A stretch of DNA of 30,826 nucleotides from Oscillospiraceae bacterium. GTDB taxonomy: Bacteria > Bacillota > Clostridia > Oscillospirales > Oscillospiraceae. Positions within the stretch are counted from its first letter, which is position 1. Every line of letters begins with the position of its first letter. The DNA is taken from positions 1-30,826 of the forward strand of contig JAEDDG010000026.1 of NCBI GenBank assembly GCA_016293865.1, in the 5' to 3' direction. This document shows positions 8,109 through 15,110 of this stretch, piece after piece. The notes beneath the pieces were generated by a model. That model ran no database searches and had not been told where the DNA came from. It saw nothing but the letters and a program-made list of their open reading frames with translations. The position numbers and the translations under genes were made by a program.

Positions 8109-9107
8109 TCACAGCACCTCCCGGATCCGGCGGACGTCGGCGGCCAGCTTGTCAAACTGGTCCGGCGTCAGCGACTGCGCGCCGTCGCACAGGGCGTGGG
8201 GCGGATCGTTGTGCACCTCGATAATCAGACCGTCTGCGCCTGCTGCCGTGGCGGCCAGCGCCATGGCCGGCACCAGAGAGGCGTGACCGGTTCCGTGACT
8301 GGGATCCACCACAACGGGAAGATGCGTCATTTCATGCAGCATGGGAACAGCGGAAAGGTCCAGCGTGTTGCGTGTGCTGGTTTCAAAGGTGCGGATGCCT
8401 CTCTCGCACAGAATGACGTTGCTGTTGCCGGAGGCCATGATGTATTCCGCGCTCATCAGAAGCTCTTTCAGAGTGTTGGCCAGACCGCGCTTGAGCAGGA
8501 TGGGCTTCTGCGTTTTGCCGAGCTCCCGCAGAAGCTCAAAGTTCTGCATGTTCCGGGCGCCCACCTGAATCACATCCACGTCTGCAAAAAGCGGCAGACG
8601 GTCAATGCTCATGATCTCTGTGACAATGGCCATGCCCGTGGCCTTTTTCGCCTCGCAGAGAAGCTCAATGCCGTGCGCCTTCAGTCCCTGAAAATCATAG
8701 GGAGAGGTTCTGGGCTTGAATGCGCCGCCGCGCAGCATGGTCGCGCCGGCGGCCTTCACCCGCTGGGCCACCGTCATAATCTGCTCCGGCGTTTCAACAG
8801 AGCAGGGACCGGCGATGAACTGGAAATTGCCGCCGCCGATTTTGACGCCGCCGACATCCACAACCGTGTCGTCGGGATGGAATTTGCGGTTGGCGCTTTT
8901 GAACGGCTCGGTGATGCGGGTGACACGCTCCACAACCTCCAGGGATTCAAGCAGCTCCGTGTCCACGTTGCGCGTGTCGCCGATCACACCCAGGACGGTG
9001 TGCTGCGTGCCTGTGGAGATGTGAACATCCAGTCCCTGGCTGCGCAGCCAGGCGGTGATGCTGTCAATCTGCTGCTGGGTTGCATTGGGTTTGAGTACTG
9101 CGATCAT
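8109..9107 (-). CDS. aroF: 3-deoxy-7-phosphoheptulonate (DAHP) synthase, type I-beta with N-terminal regulatory domain
   Basis: This is the committed step, condensing PEP and erythrose-4-phosphate. Residues 1-70 (MIAVLKPNATQQQIDSITAW...) form the ferredoxin-like domain that in family members such as the Thermotoga enzyme mediates Tyr/Phe feedback. The TIM-barrel follows, with FIAGPCSVET, LRGGAFKPRTSPYDFQG, VGARNMQN, LLKRGL and DPSHGTGH. The ATG at 9107 (332 residues) is chosen over the longer frame because AGAGGG lies 7-8 nt upstream and the family starts here. As first structural gene it follows the attenuator directly, so enzyme level and activity may both answer to Phe and Tyr. Confidence 0.95.
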   Translation of the reverse strand: MIAVLKPNATQQQIDSITAWLRSQGLDVHISTGTQHTVLGVIGDTRNVDTELLESLEVVERVTRITEPFKSANRKFHPDDTVVDVGGVKIGGGNFQFIAGPCSVETPEQIMTVAQRVKAAGATMLRGGAFKPRTSPYDFQGLKAHGIELLCEAKKATGMAIVTEIMSIDRLPLFADVDVIQVGARNMQNFELLRELGKTQKPILLKRGLANTLKELLMSAEYIMASGNSNVILCERGIRTFETSTRNTLDLSAVPMLHEMTHLPVVVDPSHGTGHASLVPAMALAATAAGADGLIIEVHNDPPHALCDGAQSLTPDQFDKLAADVRRIREVL

Positions 9108-9150
9108 ATGGATTCCCTCTTTCTGTTTCGCCGGTCGGCAGCTGCGCGGC

Positions 9151-9189
9151 AAGAAAAACGCCGTGCAGCGATTCACACTGCACGGCGTT
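9151..9189 (-). terminator. Attenuator terminator of the aro operon leader
   Basis: Minus-strand stem AACGCCGTGCAG (9189-9178), loop TGTGAATCG, complement CTGCACGGCGTT (9168-9157), then TTTTCTT. It lies between the leader peptide and aroF. Its 5' arm and loop overlap the antiterminator partner (9167-9182), so the two folds exclude each other. Confidence 0.92.
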
Positions 9190-9241
9190 CATTTCCTGCT
9201 TTTCAGGGATTGCCGGTTCATCATTTGCAGCACAAATCGCT
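9167..9241 (-). promoter_or_regulatory. Antiterminator pairing of the aro attenuator
   Basis: AGCGATTTGTGCTGCA (9241-9226) pairs along all 16 positions with TGCAGTGTGAATCGCT (9182-9167), including four G-U pairs. The second strand consumes part of the 5' arm and the whole loop of the terminator. The first strand covers the last codons of the leader peptide, so a ribosome that reaches the stop codon would block it and allow termination. Confidence 0.85.
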
Positions 9242-9298
9242 CTTACTTTTGTTGGTAAAGTAAAAGTAGAGATATGCGCTTGCAAAAAAGTTCCGCAT
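9221..9298 (-). CDS. Phe/Tyr leader peptide of the aro operon, 25 codons
   Basis: The frame starts MRNFFASAYLYFYF and continues through TNKSKSDLCCK to TGA. It has four Phe and three Tyr codons in its first 14 positions and no Trp codon. AAGGAG lies 11 nt upstream of the ATG, and the frame lies wholly inside the transcribed leader between a consensus promoter and the attenuator. In known amino-acid attenuators, shortage of the charged tRNA stalls the ribosome on such a run; here both end products of the operon are represented. Function is regulatory; the peptide itself need not act. Confidence 0.88.
   Translation of the reverse strand: MRNFFASAYLYFYFTNKSKSDLCCK
9240..9271 (-). promoter_or_regulatory. 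Pause (1:2) hairpin in the aro leader
   Basis: CTCTACTTTT (9271-9262) pairs with AAAAGTAAGAG (9250-9240) with one bulged A, loop 11 nt. The 5' arm is inside the Tyr/Phe codon run, as expected for the pause hairpin that couples RNA polymerase to the leading ribosome. Confidence 0.7.
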
Positions 9299-9331
9299 GA
9301 AATCCGGCACTCCTTATTCCTTGATGGTTTT

Positions 9332-9360
9332 ATCTTACGTTGTTTTTTGATTGCAGTCAA
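9332..9360 (-). promoter_or_regulatory. Promoter of the aro operon
   Basis: Minus-strand TTGACT (9360-9355), 17-bp spacer, TAAGAT (9337-9332). Expected start near 9325, giving a leader of about 218 nt. Confidence 0.85.
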
Positions 9361-9364
9361 CAGT

Positions 9365-9390
9365 AAAAACGCACAAAATATTCTGCGTTT
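9365..9390 (-). terminator. Terminator of the small membrane-protein gene
   Basis: Minus-strand AAACGCA (9390-9384) and TGCGTTT (9373-9367) form a 7-bp stem ending in TTTTT. It insulates the aro promoter, whose -35 starts 5 bp further on. Confidence 0.7.
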
Positions 9391-9428
9391 ATTTAGAAAA
9401 AATATGTGCTGAGCACCGAAATCAATAC

Positions 9429-9821
9429 CTATTCGGCTGTAAATGCAAACAGAGAACGGTCATAATAGGCCAGGACGGCGTCGCGCACCGCCGCATAATC
9501 GCTGCGGCTGACGGTGATGACCAGCACACCGTCCCCCGGCGCACAGCCGGCGTCACAATCCAGCATCGGGAAGAGATTGTCCTCCAGCTCGGCCTTCAGC
9601 TCCAGAAGCGTTTCGCTGTTTTGGGCGTAGTATGTGCTGTCATGCGGCGGAACATAGCCTTCTGCGGCGTTGCCCGGAGGCGCCAGACAGTAGATCAGCA
9701 GCAGGACAAACGCCGCCAGGAATACGACGCAGCCGACAGGCCGGATTTTTTTGACAAATGACTGGCCGGCCGTCTCCTTTGGCCGGTCGGACCCGGGTGC
9801 GGACAGACGGTTGTCGTCCAT
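9429..9821 (-). CDS. Hypothetical single-pass membrane protein, 130 residues
   Basis: No family recognised. The ATG at 9821 is used because AAGGAG lies 8 nt upstream; a GTG three codons earlier is less well placed. The N-terminal 28 residues are polar and end in basic residues (KKIR), followed by one hydrophobic helix (residues about 29-46, GCVVFLAAFVLLLIYCLA) and an outward-facing domain of about 80 residues with two Cys (LDCDAGC). The C-terminal part (GDGVLVITVSRSDYAAVRDAVLAYYDRS) suggests a small alpha/beta domain. It follows glyS and its terminator, so it is either read through from glyS or has its own weak promoter. Confidence 0.7.
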   Translation of the reverse strand: MDDNRLSAPGSDRPKETAGQSFVKKIRPVGCVVFLAAFVLLLIYCLAPPGNAAEGYVPPHDSTYYAQNSETLLELKAELEDNLFPMLDCDAGCAPGDGVLVITVSRSDYAAVRDAVLAYYDRSLFAFTAE

Positions 9822-9848
9822 GGAAATCACTCCTTCAGACAGGACGGA

Positions 9849-9879
9849 AGATAAACGGGGCGGCGTTCCCGCCGCCCCG
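9849..9879 (-). terminator. Terminator of glyS
   Basis: 10-bp stem CGGGGCGGCG / CGCCGCCCCG with a 4-nt loop, followed on the minus strand by TTTATCTT. It begins 10 bp after the glyS stop. The U-run is short, so read-through into the next gene is possible. Confidence 0.75.
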
Positions 9880-9888
9880 ACTGTGTGC

Positions 9889-11289
9889 TCAGAATTTGAC
9901 GCGCTGTGCGATGTAGGCGCTCAGCTCTTCAATTTTGATGCGGACCTGCTCCATGGTGTCCCGGTCGCGTACGGTGACGCAGCCGTCTTCCTTGGAGTCA
10001 AAATCATAGGTGATGCAAAACGGCGTGCCGATCTCGTCCTGACGGCGGTACCGCTTGCCGATGGAACCGGCGTCGTCATAGTCCACCATGAAGTCGGCAG
10101 CCAGCGCGTCGCGGATTTCCTGAGCCTCTGCCGCCAGCTTTTTGGACAGGGGCAGCACCGCGCACTTGAAGGGCGCCAGCGCCGGGTGGAAGCGCATGAC
10201 CACGCGGGTGTCGTTTTTCTCAGCGTCCACAACCTCTTCGTCGTAAGCTTCAACAAGGAAGGCCAGCGTGACGCGGTCGGCGCCCAGGGACGGCTCGACC
10301 ACATAGGGGATATAGTGCTCGTTGGTTTCCGGATCGAAATAGGTCAGATCCTTGCCGGATGTGTTCTGATGCTGGGTCAGGTCGTAGTCCGTGCGGTCGG
10401 CGACGCCCCACAGCTCGCCCCAGCCGAAGGGGAACAGATACTCAAAGTCGGTTGTGGCCTTGGAGTAGAAACTCAGCTCCTCCTTGGAGTGGTCACGCAG
10501 ACGCAGGTTTTCATCCCGGATGTTCAGACTCAGCAGCCAGTCGTGGCAGTAGCTGCGCCAGTACTGGAACCACTCAAGATCCGTGCCCGGTTTGCAGAAG
10601 AACTCCAGCTCCATCTGTTCAAATTCGCGGATGCGGAAGATGAAGTTGCCCGGCGTGATCTCATTGCGGAAGGACTTGCCGATCTGGCACACGCCGAAGG
10701 GCACCTTGCGCCGGGTGGTGCGCTGGATGTTGGGGAAGTTGACAAAAATACCCTGGGCGGTTTCCGGACGCAGATAAACCTCCGTGGAGGAATCCTCCGT
10801 AACGCCCTGGTGGGTTTTGTACATCAGGTTGAACTTGCGGATGTCGGTAAAATCGCACTTGCCGCAGCCGGGGCAGACGATGTTGTGCTCCCGGATATAG
10901 GCGACCATTTCCTCATTGGACATGGCGTCCGGCGTGACATCCTCAATGCCGTTTTCATGGCACCAGTCCTCGATGAGCTTGTCGGCACGATGGCGCATTT
11001 TGCACGCCTTGCAGTCGATCAGCGGGTCGTTGAAGGTGGTCACATGGCCGGAAGCCACCCATACCTGCGGATTCATGAGGATTGCGGCATCCAGTCCCAC
11101 GTTGTAGGGGTTTTCCTGAACGAATTTCTTCCACCATGCCCGCTTGACGTTGTTTTTCAGCTCCACGCCCAGAGGACCGTAGTCCCAGGAGTTGGCCAGA
11201 CCGCCGTAAATATCGCTGCCGGGGTAAACGAAGCCGCGGCCCTTGCACAGGGCGACGACTTTATCCATGGTTTTTTCTGTATTCTGCAT
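9889..11289 (-). CDS. glyS: Glycyl-tRNA synthetase, homodimeric type
   Basis: Class II aminoacyl-tRNA synthetase charging tRNA-Gly. The 466-residue chain is the single-polypeptide (alpha2) form, not the separate alpha/beta type common in many bacteria. Visible are GRGFVYPGSDIYGG, WDYGPLGVELKNNVK, class II motif 2 in FRNEITPGNFIFRIREFEQME, and motif 3 in GADRVTLAFL. Cys pairs in DCKACKMRH and VCPGCGKCDF suggest a zinc-binding insertion. The ATG has GGAGG 5 nt upstream. A consensus promoter with an inverted repeat over its -10 lies directly upstream; no T-box leader is present in the short 5' region. Confidence 0.97.
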   Translation of the reverse strand: MQNTEKTMDKVVALCKGRGFVYPGSDIYGGLANSWDYGPLGVELKNNVKRAWWKKFVQENPYNVGLDAAILMNPQVWVASGHVTTFNDPLIDCKACKMRHRADKLIEDWCHENGIEDVTPDAMSNEEMVAYIREHNIVCPGCGKCDFTDIRKFNLMYKTHQGVTEDSSTEVYLRPETAQGIFVNFPNIQRTTRRKVPFGVCQIGKSFRNEITPGNFIFRIREFEQMELEFFCKPGTDLEWFQYWRSYCHDWLLSLNIRDENLRLRDHSKEELSFYSKATTDFEYLFPFGWGELWGVADRTDYDLTQHQNTSGKDLTYFDPETNEHYIPYVVEPSLGADRVTLAFLVEAYDEEVVDAEKNDTRVVMRFHPALAPFKCAVLPLSKKLAAEAQEIRDALAADFMVDYDDAGSIGKRYRRQDEIGTPFCITYDFDSKEDGCVTVRDRDTMEQVRIKIEELSAYIAQRVKF

Positions 11290-11310
11290 AGGAACCTCCG
11301 GAGAAATTAA

Positions 11311-11333
11311 ATTATGAATAGTATCTTCATAAT
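11311..11333. promoter_or_regulatory. Inverted repeat overlapping the glyS -10
   Basis: ATTATGAA-N7-TTCATAAT, perfect 8-bp arms. One end touches the -10 hexamer and the rest covers the transcription start, which is where a repressor operator or a 5'-end hairpin would sit. Confidence 0.5.
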
Positions 11334-11359
11334 TATATTCTAACTTGAGGGTTTGTCAA
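11332..11359 (-). promoter_or_regulatory. Promoter of glyS
   Basis: Minus-strand TTGACA (11359-11354), 16-bp spacer, TATAAT (11337-11332). Both hexamers are consensus. Confidence 0.88.
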
Positions 11360-11439
11360 CATTTATCCGCCTTTTGGATGGCTCTGCCGCTCTGAAGGGC
11401 GGAAAAACCTGTACGGATTGGGCAGACGCCGCACGCCTG

Positions 11440-12834
11440 TCAGCGGCCTGCGGCCTCCAGCCGGCGCATGGAGCGGAATTCCAGCGCGATCAGGAGCACT
11501 GCCAGAAGAATGGACAGCACGTCGGAGATGGGCGCGGCCCAGAGCATACCGGTCACGCCGGCAGAGGCCGACAGCAGAAGAACGCCCGGGACGAAGAAAA
11601 CCACATCCCTGGCTACGGCCAGAATGGTGGAGCCCACGGGCCTGCCGATGGACTGCAGGAAGATGCTGCAGGCCTTGCTCAGGCAGGTGAAGATGATGGC
11701 GCAGAGGAAAATGCGGAAGCACATGCAGGCGTATTCGTTATACAGCGCGCTCTCGTTGCCGAACAGGCTGACAATAGCCTGCGGGCACAGCTCGAAAAGC
11801 GCCGTTGCGATCAGACCCACCACAATGTTGGAGAGAATGATGTATTTGAAAGTCTTTCGCACGCGGCCATGCCGGCGTGCGCCGTAGTTGAAGCCCACAA
11901 TCGGCTGCCCGCCGACGGCGATGCCCACGGCGAAGGAGATCGCGATGGCAAAGACCTTCATGACGATCCCAATGGCGGAAAGCGGGATGTCTGCGCCGTA
12001 TTCGCTCAGTGGGCCGTAACGGCCGATGGAGTTGTTGGCGACGGTCATGATGATCACAATTGCCACCTGAATGATGAAGCTGGAAATGCCGAGCTGGCAG
12101 ATTTGCCTGACGATGTGCCCGTTCAGGCGGAAGCTGCTTTGATCCAGCGTGAAGGAGCAGGGGCGGCGGAAATACAGCGCAGAGATGATGGCCGAGATAA
12201 TCTGGCCGGCGATGGTGGCAATGGCGGCGCCTCTGACGCCCTGGTTGAAGACGAAAATGGCCAGCGGGTCGCCGATGAGGTTGATCACCGCACCGACCGC
12301 GGTGGAGATCATGGCGTATTTCGGCGCGCCGTCAGCGCGGATCTGGCCGTTGGCACTGGAAGTAAATACATAAAACGGAATGCCGAACAGAATGATGGTC
12401 ATGTAATCCCGTGCGTACTGGTAGCAGCCTTCCGTCACGCCGAAAAGCGTCAGGATCGCGTCTTCAAAGACAAAGCCCAGAACTGTCAGAACAAGGCTGA
12501 CGGCTACGGTGAGCACGATGCCGTTGCCGATGCAGCGGCTGCCGGTTTTCCGCTCGCCGCGGCCCAGCGACAGGCTCAGCAGCGCCGCGCTGCCGTCGCC
12601 GATCAGCAGTGCCAGCGCCAGTGCGATGACGGTGAAGGGATAGACGACAGTGGTGGCGGCGTTGCCCAGATAGCCGACGCCCTGACCGATGAAAATCTGG
12701 TCGACGATGTTGTAAAGCGCGCTGACCAGCATGGATGTGACACAGGGCACGGAGAACTTCAGCAGGAGCCTGCCGACGTTTTCCGTGCCGAGATAAGCGT
12801 TTTTCTGTTCAGATGCGGGTGCTTCAGTGTTCAT
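11440..12834 (-). CDS. MATE family multidrug / toxic-compound exporter
   Basis: A 464-residue protein with about 12 hydrophobic segments, the normal MATE architecture of two six-helix halves. The start PCVTSMLVSALYNIVDQIFIGQGVG is typical of the bacterial DinF/NorM-like branch (conserved NIVDQIFIG), and the second half has VGGQPIVGFNYGA. MATE proteins export cationic drugs or metabolites using Na+ or H+ gradients across the cytoplasmic membrane; the substrate is not predictable. AGGAGG lies 8 nt before the ATG. The 140-nt leader contains a strong intrinsic terminator, so expression is probably conditional. A divergent promoter drives the CarD-like gene. Confidence 0.93.
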   Translation of the reverse strand: MNTEAPASEQKNAYLGTENVGRLLLKFSVPCVTSMLVSALYNIVDQIFIGQGVGYLGNAATTVVYPFTVIALALALLIGDGSAALLSLSLGRGERKTGSRCIGNGIVLTVAVSLVLTVLGFVFEDAILTLFGVTEGCYQYARDYMTIILFGIPFYVFTSSANGQIRADGAPKYAMISTAVGAVINLIGDPLAIFVFNQGVRGAAIATIAGQIISAIISALYFRRPCSFTLDQSSFRLNGHIVRQICQLGISSFIIQVAIVIIMTVANNSIGRYGPLSEYGADIPLSAIGIVMKVFAIAISFAVGIAVGGQPIVGFNYGARRHGRVRKTFKYIILSNIVVGLIATALFELCPQAIVSLFGNESALYNEYACMCFRIFLCAIIFTCLSKACSIFLQSIGRPVGSTILAVARDVVFFVPGVLLLSASAGVTGMLWAAPISDVLSILLAVLLIALEFRSMRRLEAAGR

Positions 12835-12862
12835 GGATTGTTCCTCCTGATTGAAAAAGTTT

Positions 12863-12950
12863 TTTGCCGTCGGCGCGCGGATCGGCGCAGCACAAAAAAG
12901 GTGCGTAAACCCAAAAACCTGGATTTACGCACCTGGTGCAACACGGCAAA
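12863..12950 (-). promoter_or_regulatory. Structured leader with internal terminator upstream of the MATE gene
   Basis: The minus-strand leader contains GGTGCGTAAATCC (12933-12921), an 8-nt loop, and GGGTTTACGCACC (12912-12900), a 13-bp stem with one G-U pair, followed by six T (12899-12894). It lies after the promoter and before the MATE start. TTTGCCGT (12950-12943) can pair with ACGGCAAA (12870-12863), enclosing the stem. No recognised riboswitch class fits. Confidence 0.65.
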
Positions 12951-12981
12951 TTGTTTTTGTTATGATTCCTTCAGCAATTAT

Positions 12982-13010
12982 ATTATACATCATTTAAAAA
13001 TGAAATGTAA
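12982..13010 (-). promoter_or_regulatory. Promoter of the MATE gene
   Basis: Minus-strand TTACAT (13010-13005), 17-bp spacer, TATAAT (12987-12982). The start would be near 12975. Confidence 0.7.
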
Positions 13011-13044
13011 GTAAAAATTGCAGTTTTTAAAAAAAGACTTACAT
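13005..13044. promoter_or_regulatory. Inverted repeat joining two divergent -35 elements
   Basis: ATGTAAGT (13005-13012) and ACTTACAT (13037-13044) are exact inverted copies. Each contains the -35 (TTACAT) of one of two divergent promoters, so one dimeric regulator could cover both. Confidence 0.5.
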
Positions 13045-13067
13045 GGGAATACAAATTGTGCTATAAT
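13039..13067 (+). promoter_or_regulatory. Promoter of the CarD-like gene
   Basis: TTACAT (13039-13044), 17-bp spacer, TATAAT (13062-13067). It mirrors the MATE promoter exactly in -35, spacer length and -10. The 5' leader is about 155 nt, GC-rich, with no frame I can support. Confidence 0.7.
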
Positions 13068-13232
13068 TATTCCGAAATCGAGCTGTATGCGCGCTGGAAA
13101 GAAGCTGTCCGGCGCGCTGTGTGTTTGCGGCGCCCGCCCGGATGTGCGGGAGGGCGGCTGCAGGTTCGCGTCCGGCGAGGGGGACCGGCGGAGGCCTGCC
13201 TGCGCCGCGTCAGGATGTGAAACGGAGGAAAC

Positions 13233-13748
13233 ATGTTTAAAATCGGCGATTTGATCGTGTATGGCGGAACCGGCGTGTGCCGTGTGGCAGACATCCGCGC
13301 ACAGGACATTCCGGGGCTGGACAGAAACCGGCTGTATTATATTCTCAGGCCGCTCTATCAGGACTGTACCATTTCCATCCCGGCAGACAACCCGAAAGTG
13401 TTTATGCGCCCGGTGATCTCCCGGGCGGAGGCGGAGGCGCTGATCGATCAGATTCCATCTATTCAGAGCGAGACGTTCAACAGCCACGTTACGCGGGAGC
13501 TGGCCGACTATTATGAGGCGGGCCTGAAAAGCCATGACTGCGCGGATCTTGTGAAGCTGACCAAGTCAATTTATGCAAAAAGACGGAAGGCGCAGGCGTG
13601 CAACAAAAAGCTGGGCGCCATTGACGAGCGTTATATGAAGCGGGCGGAGGAAATGCTTTTCGGCGAACTGGCCGCCGTGCTGGAAATCCCCCGGGAACAG
13701 GTGGTTGATTATATTGCGCGGCGGATCGGAGATGCGCCGGCCAACTGA
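13233..13748 (+). CDS. CarD/CdnL-family transcriptional regulator
   Basis: A 171-residue protein. Residues 1-65 (MFKIGDLIVYGGTGVCRVADI... YYILRPLYQDCTISIPADN) match the CarD/TRCF RNA-polymerase-interacting domain that binds the beta subunit, and the helical remainder (about 70-170) resembles the DNA-contacting half. Family members stabilise open complexes at many promoters, often rRNA. The start follows CGGAGG by 4 nt. It is monocistronic, with a consensus-like promoter and a strong terminator. The divergent MATE gene shares its upstream region. A specific target cannot be inferred. Confidence 0.88.
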   Translation: MFKIGDLIVYGGTGVCRVADIRAQDIPGLDRNRLYYILRPLYQDCTISIPADNPKVFMRPVISRAEAEALIDQIPSIQSETFNSHVTRELADYYEAGLKSHDCADLVKLTKSIYAKRRKAQACNKKLGAIDERYMKRAEEMLFGELAAVLEIPREQVVDYIARRIGDAPAN

Positions 13749-13755
13749 AAAGCCG

Positions 13756-13787
13756 TGCGGCGGACAGACTGTCCGCCGCATTTTTTT
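13756..13787 (+). terminator. Terminator of the CarD-like gene
   Basis: Perfect 11-bp stem TGCGGCGGACA / TGTCCGCCGCA, 3-nt loop, followed by seven T. Confidence 0.93.
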
Positions 13788-13881
13788 GCGGGAGCCGGAT
13801 AATTTTGCTGTTTTGATGCTTTTTATATGCGCAGCAGATGCAGTGAACGCCTATCCTTCGGACAGACAGGAAGGACGGGAG

Positions 13882-15033
13882 ATGAATCGGATGCCGGAAC
13901 TCATTGTGGATACGGCGCGCATCAGACATAATGCGCAGATTGTGTTTGAACAGGCAGGCGGCGCGCGGGTGATCGGCGTTGTAAAAGGAAACGGTTATGG
14001 CCTGGAGCTTGTACCCTATGCCCGCACGCTGATCGGCTGCGGCGTGGATATGCTGGCGGTGGCGGCGCTGGATGAGGCGCTTGCCCTGCGCAGCGCGGGC
14101 GTTGACGCTGAGATTCTTCTGATGACGCCGCTGGCAGACGAGCGGGAGATCCGCACAGCCGTTTTGCAGAATGTAATTCTGACTGCGGCCAGACTGGAGA
14201 ATGTGCGCAGCGTCAATGCCGTGTCAGCCGCCGTCGGGCTCTCCCCAAGGGTCCATCTGTGCGTGGATACGGGGCTCGGCCGTCACGGTTTTGCCGCCGC
14301 GCGGCAGGACTTGCTCCTGGCCGCTGCCCGGGAGCTGCGCGGGGCGCGTATTGAGGGCATCTTTTCCCATTTTGCAGACGCGGCCGGAAAAAGGCTGTCG
14401 TTCACGCAAAAGCAGCTGGCGCTGTTTCTGAACGCCTGCGCCTTTCTGGAAGAAAACGGGATCCGCGTGGGCATGCGCCACATTGCCGCCTCCTGCGCGC
14501 TGCTGCGCTTTCCGCAGACACGGCTGGATGCCGTGCGCGTGGGTTCGGCGTTTCTGGGTCGTGTGCCTTTGAAAAATATATGGGGATTTCAGCCTGTCGG
14601 CTATCTCAGAAGCCGGGTGGAAGCCGTGTATACCCGTGCCGCCGGGCAGAATGTCGGCTACGGACACGGCTTTGTGACAGCCGGGGAAACCAGAACAGCC
14701 GTGCTCTCCGCGGGGTACGGCTGCGGGTTCGGCCTTTCGCGGGAAAACCGCAGCGGAGGCTTTGCCGGCGCTGTCTGTCAGCTGCGGCGCATGTTCCGGC
14801 AGCGTACGCAGCCGCTGACGGTCCGGATCGGCGGTACGCAGTGCCCTGTTCTGGGCGGCGTGGGGTTTACTTCCTGCGTTGTGGATGTCACGGCGGCGGA
14901 CTGCCGGCCGGGCGACAGTGCTGATTTGCCGGTGAATCCGCTGTGGATTGACAGCAGTGTCAGGCGCACATATATCTGCGCCTCCGGCTCCGGCCGGACG
15001 GAACAGCTCCGCGGGCTTGCCTCTTCATTCTGA
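13882..15033 (+). CDS. Divergent alanine-racemase-family PLP protein
   Basis: A 383-residue protein with the Alr fold order: PLP-barrel N-terminal half with the cofactor Lys in VVKGNGYG (K35) and a C-terminal beta domain with a Tyr in SAGYGCGFG (Y279), both catalytic bases of the family. Several otherwise conserved sites differ. The Lys normally carbamylated before VDTGxGR is Cys (VHLCVDTGLGRHG, C127), the Asn of the HxANS motif is Ala (HIAAS), and the usual SMD of the C-terminal domain is replaced (GGVGFTSCVVD). It may be an alanine racemase with relaxed sequence, a racemase for another amino acid, or partly inactive. The ATG at 13882 follows AAGGACGGGAG; longer frames run through the previous terminator. 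Confidence 0.8.
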   Translation: MNRMPELIVDTARIRHNAQIVFEQAGGARVIGVVKGNGYGLELVPYARTLIGCGVDMLAVAALDEALALRSAGVDAEILLMTPLADEREIRTAVLQNVILTAARLENVRSVNAVSAAVGLSPRVHLCVDTGLGRHGFAAARQDLLLAAARELRGARIEGIFSHFADAAGKRLSFTQKQLALFLNACAFLEENGIRVGMRHIAASCALLRFPQTRLDAVRVGSAFLGRVPLKNIWGFQPVGYLRSRVEAVYTRAAGQNVGYGHGFVTAGETRTAVLSAGYGCGFGLSRENRSGGFAGAVCQLRRMFRQRTQPLTVRIGGTQCPVLGGVGFTSCVVDVTAADCRPGDSADLPVNPLWIDSSVRRTYICASGSGRTEQLRGLASSF

Positions 15034-15064
15034 CAGCCTCCGTTAAACATAGATTTCACTCTCT

Positions 15065-15110
15065 TAAACAGGAAGAGGGCAGGGCGTGCGCCCTGCCCTC
15101 TTCCTGTTTA
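15065..15110. terminator. Bidirectional terminator between alr-like gene and sigK
   Basis: Perfect 22-bp inverted repeat with a 2-nt centre (arms 15065-15086 and 15089-15110). The outer end of one arm is the sigK stop codon. It lies between two convergent genes; outer bases are A/T-rich on both sides. Confidence 0.8.

Noticed and set aside
9108..9330. T-box leader upstream of aroF
   Set aside because: No T-box core sequence or specifier stem is visible; the leader peptide and competing hairpins explain the region.
11353..13014. 553-codon plus-strand frame opposite the MATE gene
   Set aside because: Low-complexity, His/Asp/Gly-rich translation with no ribosome binding site; the minus-strand MATE protein is clear.
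13018..13254. 78-codon plus-strand frame covering the CarD-gene leader
   Set aside because: It begins before the promoter -10 and has no ribosome binding site at any internal start; the region reads as an untranslated leader.
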